64,000 bases of DNA from VMDJ01 sp038144195 (lineage in GTDB: Bacteria; Pseudomonadota; Gammaproteobacteria; Chromatiales; Chromatiaceae): NCBI GenBank assembly GCA_038144195.1, contig JAYQNH010000002.1, positions 124,001 to 188,000 on the forward strand, read 5' to 3'. Within the stretch, counting starts at the first letter, position 1; the number at the start of each line of letters is the position of its first letter. Both the position numbers and the translations under genes were made by a program. The notes beneath the pieces were generated by a model that was not told the origin of the DNA, searched no databases, and saw nothing but the letters and a program-made list of their open reading frames with translations. Positions 50,014-60,253 of the stretch are shown here, in pieces.

Positions 50014-50286
50014 TTAATGGGTGAGTTGAGAACCGTCAGAAGCCTCGCCACTTTGCGACTTTTGCACCGCATCAACGCGTGCAGCCTGACGTTTTTCCAT
50101 CGCCTCAACTTGAGATGCGTGACTTTTTTTCATTTGATCGAACTGCATTTTCTGTCGGTCTTTTAACACCTCAAGCTCTTTCTCAAAGCGTGCCTCTAGC
50201 AACTTTTGTTGTTCAGCCAACCGCTCTTTTAGCGAAGCCATTTCCTTCTCTTGGCTTAATGCCAGACCTTTTGGAGCATCTGTCAT
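50014..50286 (-). CDS. Small coiled-coil protein at the head of type I secretion unit 2
   Basis: A 90-residue product with no signal peptide and almost continuous heptad-rich helix (KEMASLKERLAEQQKLLEARFEKELEVLKDRQKMQFDQMKKSHASQVEAMEKRQ). Charged residues dominate, so a soluble coiled coil in the cytoplasm is likely. It is separated from the giant RTX gene by a terminator and from the TolC gene by 50 bases, so it is probably co-transcribed with the exporter. I recognise no family. Confidence 0.6.
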   Translation of the reverse strand: MTDAPKGLALSQEKEMASLKERLAEQQKLLEARFEKELEVLKDRQKMQFDQMKKSHASQVEAMEKRQAARVDAVQKSQSGEASDGSQLTH

Positions 50287-50303
50287 AGCAAAATCCTAAT
50301 CAA

Positions 50304-50340
50304 TAAAAAAACTGCGGCCTCCTTTCAGAGACCGCAGTTA
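50304..50340 (-). terminator. Intrinsic terminator after the giant RTX gene
   Basis: A 12-bp stem (AACTGCGGTCTC against GAGGCCGCAGTT, one wobble pair) with a 6-base loop is followed on the minus strand by seven T. It begins 14 bases after the stop at 50354. Confidence 0.85.
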
Positions 50341-50353
50341 AACAGGTTAAAAA

Positions 50354-53300
50354 TTAAACGTTGTGCAGCCAGATAGCGACAGAATCTTCAATATCTGCAA
50401 AGACTAACTTAGAGGCGTCTACGCCTTGAAGCAGAATCATTTGAGAGGTTGAAGTTGTGTCAACAAATTTAATGGCCGCATCCGTATCAGATACGTCAGA
50501 ACCTTGAGTGAATGATGTTCCAGAAATGGTGCCGGATTCAAAAATAAACCCATAGCCATCTGCGTCAAACACTTCAGATCCCTCTAAGACGACCATATCC
50601 TGACCCATGTTGTCAGCGCTAAAATCTGTAATGACATCAATATCTGCATCAGAGAAGTCGGTATCAAATACAAATATGTCATCACCGCCACCACCGGTCA
50701 TCGTGTCGTTACCTTCATCCCCGAAGATAAGATCACCTTTGCTAGAACCGACAATCGTGTCATTACCAGCATAGGCGTCTATTGCAAATGCATCTGATGA
50801 ACCAGATACATCGATTGCATTATTTCCAGTATCACCTTCATAGGCAGCGCTGTAGGCATCCCAATCAAATGGTGCCGTACCAGATAACGTCGCGACACTT
50901 CCAGACAACTCCCCGAAGAGGAAATCATCACCATACGACGACCAGACGGTAACAAAATCTACACTTGGACTTTGGCTGAGAATGTCCCAATCAAGGGTGT
51001 AAGTAGCTGTGACATTCTCAACCGGTTCACCAGAAACACTATCGACACCAACTTGCTCAACTTCTGTAGCAGTATCAATCTTTACATCACCGCTTTCATC
51101 TGCAAGGTAAAACTTCATATCAGGCTCATTTTCATGACCAGCAGCTAAAGTCACCTCGCCAACAAAATCGGAACCCGAGGGATAGTAGATTATTTCAGAT
51201 CCATCAATATGAGTAGGTCGTTCATTTGAAGAATCCCACGTAATACCTGCAGTATGTCGTATCGAAGCAAAGAATGAGCCAGTATCAACTAGGGAGCCAT
51301 TCTCAAATTTCTTAACATAGTGAATATCGAAAGTTTCCTCTCCACCTTGAAGAGTGTCTTTTGTACCAGCAGTCGCATCTCCAGAGACAAAGGTATAACT
51401 GACATCTCCTAAACCACCAGTCTCGCCAGAACCTGTACCAGTATCTGTTCCACCACCAGTGTTGTTATCACCAGTGCCAGGATCGGTGACAGAGCCACCT
51501 GATGCTGATAATCCAGTATCCGTGAAGTAGAACGTAAACGTGCTATCCGCTTGATCACCTGGAGGGCCAATCAAATATCCAGTATGCGCATCAATATTCG
51601 ATTCAGCGTTATTACTAAACTCACTGAACGGAATGGTTACGTCATACCAGCCATTACCCAAATCAGTTGCGCCCGCGTAGGTAGTCAAGTCAATGGTTGC
51701 CACACTGTCCGTGCCACCGATGAACTTCACCTCTAAATTATCCAGTGGCGAGCCATATACCTTCGCGTGGAAAGCATCCATACCACTCAAGAAGCCAGCG
51801 CCTAAACCAGTAAACGCTGCAAACGCAACCTCAACACCATCTCCGTAGCCTGTTCCAGACTCAATTGAGAATACACGCGCGTAAGTGCCAGTCGGATCGG
51901 TCGCATCACCATTAAAGGTCGCACCATTTCCAAACGTATCTACACTCGCCCAATGATTAGCATGATCTTCACCGGCTGTAGATGAGTACAACGCAACATC
52001 TTCAACGACCGGATCTGTTCCACCACCAGTGTTGTTATCACCAGTGCCAGGATCGGTGACAGAGCCACCTGATGCTGATAATCCAGTATCCGTGAAGTAG
52101 AACGTAAACGTGCTATCCGCTTGATCACCTGGAGGGCCAATCAAATATCCAGTATGCGCATCAATATTCGATTCAGCGTTATTACTAAACTCACTGAACG
52201 GAATGGTTACGTCATACCAGCCATTACCCAAATCAGTTGCGCCCGCGTAGGTAGTCAAGTCAATGGTTGCCACACTGTCCGTGCCACCGATGAACTTCAC
52301 CTCTAAATTATCCAGTGGCGAGCCATATACCTTCGCGTGGAAAGCATCCATACCACTCAAGAAGCCAGCGCCTAAACCAGTAAACGCTGCAAACGCAACC
52401 TCAACACCATCTCCGTAGCCTGTTCCAGACTCAATTGAGAATACACGCGCGTAAGTGCCAGTCGGATCGGTCGCATCACCATTAAAGGTCGCACCATTTC
52501 CAAACGTATCTACACTCGCCCAATGATTAGCATGATCTTCACCGGCTGTAGATGAGTACAACGCAACATCTTCAACGACCGGATCTGTTCCACCACCAGT
52601 GTTGTTATCACCAGTGCCAGAGTCAGCACTTGCAACATAATCAGTAGCTATCTCTCCTAAAGTAGCCCTATCGAGCATCCAATTACCTGGCGAAGACTCT
52701 TTACTCCATAACACCTCAAAAGAGGTAGTTGCTGGAGAACCGTTAGGCCATGTCAGATCCATTGATGCAACACCATCAACAAGGACCATAGTGCCAAAAG
52801 CAGCAGCATCATCCATAGCACCAATAGCAATAAAGTCCACTGGATCTGAATCCGCCTACTTAACAGAAACTGTACCTGCATGATCACCCGTCTTCTCAAT
52901 AGTAAGAAGGACTGCTGAAGCAACCTCAGCGTCAAGGTCCATGTGTGTTACTTCTGTTGCATCGTAAACATTTACAGCTGTTCCACCACCAGTGTTGTTA
53001 TCACCAGTGCCAGGATCGGTGACAGAGCCACCTGATGCTGATAATCCAGTATCCGTGAAGTAGAACGTAAACGTGCTATCCGCTTGATCACCTGGAGGGC
53101 CAATCAAATATCCAGTATGCGCATCAATATTCGATTCAGCGTTATTACTAAACTCACTGAACGGAATGGTTACGTCATACCAGCCATTACCCAAATCAGT
53201 TGCGCCCGCGTAGGTAGTCAAGTCAATGGTTGCCACACTGTCCGTGCCACCGATGAACTTCACCTCTAAATTATCCAGTGGCGAGCCATATACCTTCGCG

Positions 53301-56300
53301 TGGAAAGCATCCATACCACTCAAGAAGCCAGCGCCTAAACCAGTAAACGCTGCAAACGCAACCTCAACACCATCTCCGTAGCCTGTTCCAGACTCAATTG
53401 AGAATACACGCGCGTAAGTGCCAGTCGGATCGGTCGCATCACCATTAAAGGTCGCACCATTTCCAAACGTATCTACACTCGCCCAATGATTAGCATGATC
53501 TTCACCGGCTGTAGATGAGTACAACGCAACATCTTCAACGACCGGATCTGTTCCACCACCAGTTGTTATCACCAGTGCCAGGATCGGTGACAGAGCCACC
53601 TGATGCTGATAATCCAGTATCCGTGAAGTAGAACGTAAACGTGCTATCCGCTTGATCACCTGGAGGGCCAATCAAATATCCAGTATGCGCATCAATATTC
53701 GATTCAGCGTTATTACTAAACTCACTGAACGGAATGGTTACGTCATACCAGCCATTACCCAAATCAGTTGCGCCCGCGTAGGTAGTCAAGTCAATGGTTG
53801 CCACACTGTCCGTGCCACCGATGAACTTCACCTCTAAATTATCCAGTGGCGAGCCATATACCTTCGCGTGGAAAGCATCCATACCACTCAAGAAGCCAGC
53901 GCCTAAACCAGTAAACGCTGCAAACGCAACCTCAACACCATCTCCGTAGCCTGTTCCAGACTCAATTGAGAATACACGCGCGTAAGTGCCAGTCGGATCG
54001 GTCGCATCACCATTAAAGGTCGCACCATTTCCAAACGTATCTACACTCGCCCAATGATTAGCATGATCTTCACCGGCTGTAGATGAGTACAACGCAACAT
54101 CTTCAACGACCGGATCTGTTCCACCACCAGTGTTGTTATCACCAGTGCCAGGATCGGTGACAGAGCCACCTGATGCTGATAATCCAGTATCCGTGAAGTA
54201 GAACGTAAACGTGCTATCCGCTTGATCACCTGGAGGGCCAATCAAATATCCAGTATGCGCATCAATATTCGATTCAGCGTTATTACTAAACTCACTGAAC
54301 GGAATGGTTACGTCATACCAGCCATTACCCAAATCAGTTGCGCCCGCGTAGGTAGTCAAGTCAATGGTTGCCACACTGTCCGTGCCACCGATGAACTTCA
54401 CCTCTAAATTATCCAGTGGCGAGCCATATACCTTCGCGTGGAAAGCATCCATACCACTCAAGAAGCCAGCGCCTAAACCAGTAAACGCTGCAAACGCAAC
54501 CTCAACACCATCTCCGTAGCCTGTTCCAGACTCAATTGAGAATACACGCGCGTAAGTGCCAGTCGGATCGGTCGCATCACCATTAAAGGTCGCACCATTT
54601 CCAAACGTATCTACACTCGCCCAATGATTAGCATGATCTTCACCGGCTGTAGATGAGTACAACGCAACATCTTCAACGACCTGATCTGTTCCACCACCAG
54701 TGTTGTTATCACCAGTGCCAGAGTCAGACAGTTCATTGTAAATATCATCAATTTTGACGACCAACTGACCGTTAATATCCGAGAGGGTGCCCGACATAAA
54801 GTCATTGGAGTAATCACTTTCAATGACTAGCCCAATCATCTTATCGGCTTCGAAGGTTAAGGATACCGTTTCTTCCCACAAATCATCTTCGTATACCTTG
54901 GCTGTGTACTTATCACCGTCAGCATAGAATTCGACCGATGTAGTGAAGGAGCCAGAACCGTCTTCATATTGGTCAGTCCACTCAGCCGTTGCCACCATTC
55001 CGTTTGTGTCAGGCGAACTTAGCCACACAACGTTAACCGTCTGTGTCTGGCCGTGATGCTCAGCCTCGAAGGAAACAGGCCTACCATTGCCATCAAAAGT
55101 TGCCGGGATTTCAAAGGTACCAACAGCGTTCCATTGACCGCTGTCATTCAAAGTTAGCTGATAATCATCGAACCAGGTATCAGTCTGACCGTTATAGGTT
55201 GACGTGCCAGTGATCCGCATAGAACTTGGTGTGTTTGTAGACTCATCACCAAACAAAACTACTTGCTCAGTGTAATCAAAGTACTCAACAGTGTAGAAGG
55301 AGCCAATAACACCATCGTTAGGAACCGTGTCTAGCGAGACAATATAACCACCGTCAGCGGTCATACCACCGCCTTCACCGCCAGCGTTAGGATCGTTAGA
55401 GTTATTAGGATCGTTAGAGTTATTAGGATCATTCGGGTTATTGATCGGATCGGTGAACTCACCTGAGTAGTCCACCATGTCCAACTTAACGGTCATTTTG
55501 CCGTCATTATCGACCTCTAACGAGCCAGTTCGAATAGCATCAGGCCAGTCAGCGTACTCAACCTGAATCGACAATCCATTATCACCAACCTCAGCAGAGC
55601 CACTTTCTACAATAAAGTTGCCACTGAGATCGATGAGCTCGTAAGAATCAATGTCCCCATCACCGTCCGCATCAATCACGTTCGCCTTCATCTGGAAGGT
55701 CATGTCGGTAATGTCGTCGTACTCTTCAAACTCGATAGTGGCAACAACGCCGTCTGCATCTGGAGAGGCTAGCCAGTTGATGTCTGCAGCGTCACCTTCC
55801 TCGCTGAGGATAACTTGGGGGGACGATCAGCTGCGTCTAAATCGGAGCCAAATGGAATCGTTTGAGCGTAATACGCGGTCCACTCACCAGAAGTTGCACC
55901 TGCCGTATCGAACACAAGGTTATACGTGTCTTCCTCTGTCTCGCCACCAAAGTGGTACTCGATGGCCACTTGCTCTACCGTGTTGGTAGCTTCATCACCA
56001 ATCAGGGTAACAAGGTTGCCCTCTTGGGTAGTAAAGGTACCGAGCACGTTATCACCAGAGGTGGTGTCTGCAGTCACCGCATAAGGGACACCGCCCTCAG
56101 CAATACCATAAAGGTTCTCATCGTAAGTTGATCCATCGGCATTGGTTATCGTTTTGCCGATTAGGACACCATCGTCGTCATAGCGAGCGGTCTCAGAACG
56201 CACCAAGGTCGTATGATCAGCGTCCTCATACTCAGAACGGCTGACAAACATCCAGTCGGTGTCCATCAACTCGATTACATAGGTGTTGAACGCGAAGTCC

Positions 56301-59300
56301 TGATACTCAAAGAGATAGTACTTGGTCTCGAAAACACCATTATCCTCTTCAATAAGGACCTTGTCTCCCCACTCGTTCTGACTTACGAAATAGGTGTCGT
56401 CGCCAACAGTGTAAGTGTCCAAACCACTGGTATCACCGATAGCGACTGAAGAGGTGCCATCGGCGTTATAGGTAGTGGTAACCCCATTGACCGTTTCTTC
56501 ACGGCCAAGGTATTCACCAGACGTAGAGTAAAGCTCCTTAGTTGAACTGACTAAGGTATCGCCGTCATACAATTCTTTACCCACAAACATCCAGTCGGCA
56601 TCGAAATAATCAATACCCTGCTTACCATCCCAGTTCTCGAAATGGTGTTCGTAGCCGATGATGTTGCCATCGGCATCATAAACAGTGGTGTTGTTCCACT
56701 GATCTTCGGCGCGGTAAACATCTTCACCGTAAAAATCATCTGACTCGGATTTTTCGAGATTCTCAAAGTTAACCTGAGCAGCACCTTCTGGCTGACCAAA
56801 CTCATCAAAAGCCTGGGTCACGCCATCGCGATACTCTTCAAAGCCGATGTACTCGTTATTTTCGTTATAGAGCTCTTTGCGTGAGCTGATAACCTCGCCT
56901 GTATCTTTGTCGCGCAGCTCGTTACCCAGCCACATCCAGTTCGCGTCATAGGAGTCAACCATAATGTTGCCGTCCCAGTTCTCGAACTCGTATTCGTAAC
57001 CGGTGACGTTACCGCCAACATCATATTTTGTGGTGTCACCCCACTCGTTGGTTGATGAGTAACCAACAACGGTGGTGCCGTCTGTGCCGTAAATGGGATC
57101 TAAGCTCGCGGTATCAACCGACTCACCGACATAGTTCCAGTTTTCGTCGTACTCGCGTGTAGCAACGCCGTCAAACTCGGTATAGCCCAAGAAAGCGCCA
57201 TCTTCGGCATATTGGTAGTCTGACTGATAAACAATGTTGCCGTCTTTATCGTATTCGGTATGTCCCAAGTAGTTTCTATCGGCATCGTTACGGTCTACGT
57301 GGCGATGACCGTTGTACATATCCTCCCACTCGTATTCGTAACCCGTAATCACACCATCGGCATTAACAAGGGTAGTCTCACCCAACTCGTTCTCGAATTT
57401 AAAATCGCCTGTCTCATTACCATCAGCATCTAGGACCTTGTCCATCTTACTAGTGTCCGCAACGGCATCACCAACCTGCTGATAATTTTCGTCAAATTCC
57501 TTCGTTACCCCGTCACGGAATTCGGTATAACCCAAGAACTCACCGTTCTCGTTGTACTCATACTCGGTTTCCCAGATGACGTTACCGCTTTTATCGAGAT
57601 TGATCTGACCGATCCAATTCCAGTTGGCGTCATAACGATCGATCATCGTGGTGCCATCCCAGTTCATGAACTCGTATTCATAACCAGCAATCGAACCATC
57701 TGAGTTGTAGTAAGTTGTGTCGCCCCACTCGTTGGTGTCTTTAAAACCTATAACCGTGGATCCATCTTCACCAATCCAATCTTCCATGCCAGAGGTATCA
57801 ACCTCTGTGCCAGTAATTTCCCAATTGGAGTTGTAGCTCGTAGTGGTAGAGCCGTCGAAGGAGGTATAGGTCTCCATGTATCCGTCAGCGTCGTAGGTAT
57901 ACTCCTCCGACCAGATGACCTTGCCGGTCTTATCGGTTTCGACATGGCTTAACAGATTCCAGTTAGCGTCGTGCGTATCGGTATGCGTGTGTCCATTCCA
58001 ACGATCAGTCCACTCTGACTTGTATCCGGTAAGCTCTTTATCTGTATTGTAGAGGGTTACCTGACCCCATTGGTCGGTAGACTGATAACCAACAAGGACA
58101 TTATCTTCGAGAATTTCATCAAGCACTAACTTCGAGGTATCAATGGTCTGCGAGACCAAGTTCCAATTCTCGTCGTACACGAAGGTGTTCACACCGTCGA
58201 AATACTCAGAGCCGGCGAAACTACCATCCTCGTTATAAAGCTGTGTATCAGACCAGAGCACGTTACCCGTAGAATCGGTGGTAACAGAACTTAGGTAATT
58301 CCAATTCTCGTCATAGGTTGAGGTGTTGGTCGAGTTGTCCCAATTATTTGTCCAGGAGCTTTCGTAACCAGTAATATTTCCGTCTAAATCAAAGAAGGTG
58401 GTCTCGGAACTACCCTGACCCCAAGACTCAACATTCTTGTAACCGATTACTGTTACGCCATCCTCTGCAAGGACCTTAGTGAGAGATTCAGTATCGACCT
58501 CGGTACCAACTAAGTTCCAGTTCTCATCGTAGGTGAACGTGGTTGAGCCATCAAAGTACTCATAACCCGTGACTTCACCCGACTCGTTAAACAAGGTCTT
58601 GTCAGACCAAAGCACGTTGCCGTCTGAGTCCCTGGTCTCCGAGCTGATGTAATTCCAGTCGCCATCAAACTTAGAGACGTTTGTGGTGTTATCCCACGAA
58701 TTCTTCCACGTGCTCTCGTAGCCAGCAATGCTGCCATCCGAGTTATAGAAGGTTGTCTCAGAACTATCCTGACCCCACGACTTGGTATCCTTGAATCCAA
58801 GCTCAGTTGTGCCGTCGGTGTCGTACCAGACGTCCATGCCCGATGTGTCGGCTTCGGCTGAAAGTAGGTTCCAGTTAGCATCGTAGATATAAGTCGTCGA
58901 CCCATCAAAGTACTCAGAGCCGGTGAAGTTTCCGTCTTCATCGTAGGTGTACTTATCAGACCACAGAATATTCCCGTCAGAGTCCTTGGTAACAGACTCC
59001 AGCATGTTCCAGTTTTCATCGTAGGTCGAGATGTTGGTCGAGCCATCCCAGCTATTGGTCCATGAGTACTCGTAACCCGCGATGTTAGAGTCCATGTCGA
59101 ACAGGGTGGTGTCTCCCCACTCGTTGGTATCCCTGTAACCGATCTGGTTGCCATCCGCGTCATTCCACACATCCATGCCGGAGGTATCGGTCACGGTACT
59201 GACAAGATTCCAATCGGCGTCATAGGTGTAGGTAGTACTGCCATCGGTATAAGTCGAGCCGGTGAATACGCCGTTTTCATACGACATAGTCTCTGACCAA

Positions 59301-60181
59301 ACTACCGCATCAGTGTCGTCATAGGTGGTCGAACCTAGGAAGTTCCAATCCGCGTCATAGGATGAAACGTAAGTCCAATTATCCCATTCACTTGTCCAAC
59401 TGTACTCATAGCCGGTGACCTCACCGTCTGCATCGTAGTAGGTGGTCTCGCCATAATCGTTAGTTGATTTGTACGCGGATCCAGTAGGGGCAGCATCGGT
59501 TTCAGTAACCGCATCAAGCCCAGTGACATCGGTAGTAGCCGAAACGAGCTCCCAATCAGCATCGTATTCCCAGTTAGTAGAACCGTCACTGACCACCGAA
59601 CCGGTGAACGTACCCTCATCACTGTAGCTATCCTTGTAAGTCCAAGTCTCATCGCCGTAGGTAAAGGTCATCACCTCGGTATAGCCCGCGATGTTTTCAT
59701 CAGAATCTACGTAGTAGATGGTATAAGCGCCGTTATTATCCGCCGCAGTGCGGTAACCCTTATTGCCGTTGGCATCATCTTCTACTGCAGTTAAGTCAGC
59801 AAAGGCAGCTGCATTTGCGGATGTCGACTTTACCGTTCCATCGGCGTTGTAAACAGTAGTCTGGACGTCATCGCTTCCCTCAAAGGTCAGGAGTGTTCCA
59901 GAGTCGTCGTAGTTGTAGGTGTAATCCGAGTAAGAGTAATCGACCGAATAACCCGTCATCGCGTTATCAGCATCGAGGGTATAGGTATAGGCGTCACCAA
60001 AGTCATCTGTGTAGGTGTAGTTTGTCGTTCCGTCATCGTTTAGCGCGATGTCAGACCAATCAGCTTCGGTATTCAGCTCGGTACCGGTCAGCTCCCACGA
60101 GGTGTCGTATATCTCGGTAAAAAAACCATCGTCAAAACTGTATCCGGTGAGCTCGTTACTTTCGTTATAAATCTTTTTCAT
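50354..60181 (-). CDS. Giant RTX adhesin-like protein with YD-like repeats and five identical modules (frame breaks, one amber)
   Basis: About 3,270 residues. The start MKKIYNESNELTGYSFDDGFF at 60181 has no signal peptide. Residues 1-1330 or so are about eleven aromatic-rich repeats of 105-125 residues (TNEWGDTTYYNSDGSIAGYE, YDANWN, DGSTTYTYD patterns). Two related beta domains come next, with a linker of NDPNNS repeats between them. Then come three 190-residue modules, a unique stretch, and two more modules (FNGDATDPTGTYARVFSIES). The C-terminus carries RTX motifs (IDAYAGNDTIVGSSKGDLIFGDEGNDTMTGGGGDD) and a type I signal-like tail. Frame breaks lie near 55817 (C6 run) and 53563 (2 bp missing in one repeat copy). 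An in-frame TAG lies at 52856-52858. It is probably exported by type I system 2. Sugar or surface binding is inferred from the modules. Confidence 0.8.
51481..52620 (-). repeat. 570-bp tandem repeat, copies 1-2
   Basis: Two consecutive 570-bp units (51481-52050, 52051-52620), identical by eye apart from the last bases. Each encodes a 190-residue module: a linker DPGTGDNNTGGGTDPVVEDV and a beta-rich domain with NHWASVDTFGNGATF and GYLIGPPGDQADSTFTFYF. Confidence 0.92.
53014..54721 (-). repeat. 570-bp tandem repeat, copies 3-5
   Basis: Three further units (53014-53581, 53582-54151, 54152-54721) with the same sequence as copies 1-2. Copy 3 is 568 bp because two bases are missing near 53563, which breaks the frame. 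Copy 5 differs by a single base in the linker (CTGATC for CGGATC). A unique 393-bp segment separates copies 2 and 3. Confidence 0.92.
56340..60180 (-). repeat. Array of about eleven diverged YD-like repeats
   Basis: At protein level the unit is roughly: TYDANWNLxSxxxDTSxMD, a DGxxxG turn, KDTNEWGDTTYYN, SDGSIAGYEYxW, NWDGTTxxDxYDANW, then LWSxxYxYNEDGxFxGxxEFDG. The WGDTT box occurs near 59440, 59110, 58770, 58420, 58060, 57730, 57370, 57040, 56700 and 56360, a spacing of 330-360 bp. DNA copies are diverged, unlike the 570-bp units. The pattern recalls YD/RHS repeats, but the period is far longer. Confidence 0.75.
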
Positions 60182-60253
60182 GACTCGTAAACCTCAAATT
60201 TATTCTCGAGAGTCGTGTTAATACTTTACTTTTCTTAATTCTAGACTATTGGG

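Noticed and set aside
51551..54407. Five identical 61-residue + strand ORFs beginning MITWRANQISSM
   Set aside because: They are shadows of the five 570-bp modules on the minus strand and exist only because the modules are identical.
51481..54721. CRISPR-like or insertion-sequence array
   Set aside because: The unit is 570 bp, in frame with the coding sequence and without spacers, terminal inverted repeats or transposase.
56551..59652. Several Thr/Ser/Arg-rich minus-strand ORFs within the YD-like repeat region
   Set aside because: They are out-of-frame readings of the repeat gene, which is itself open for 1,470 codons in the correct frame.
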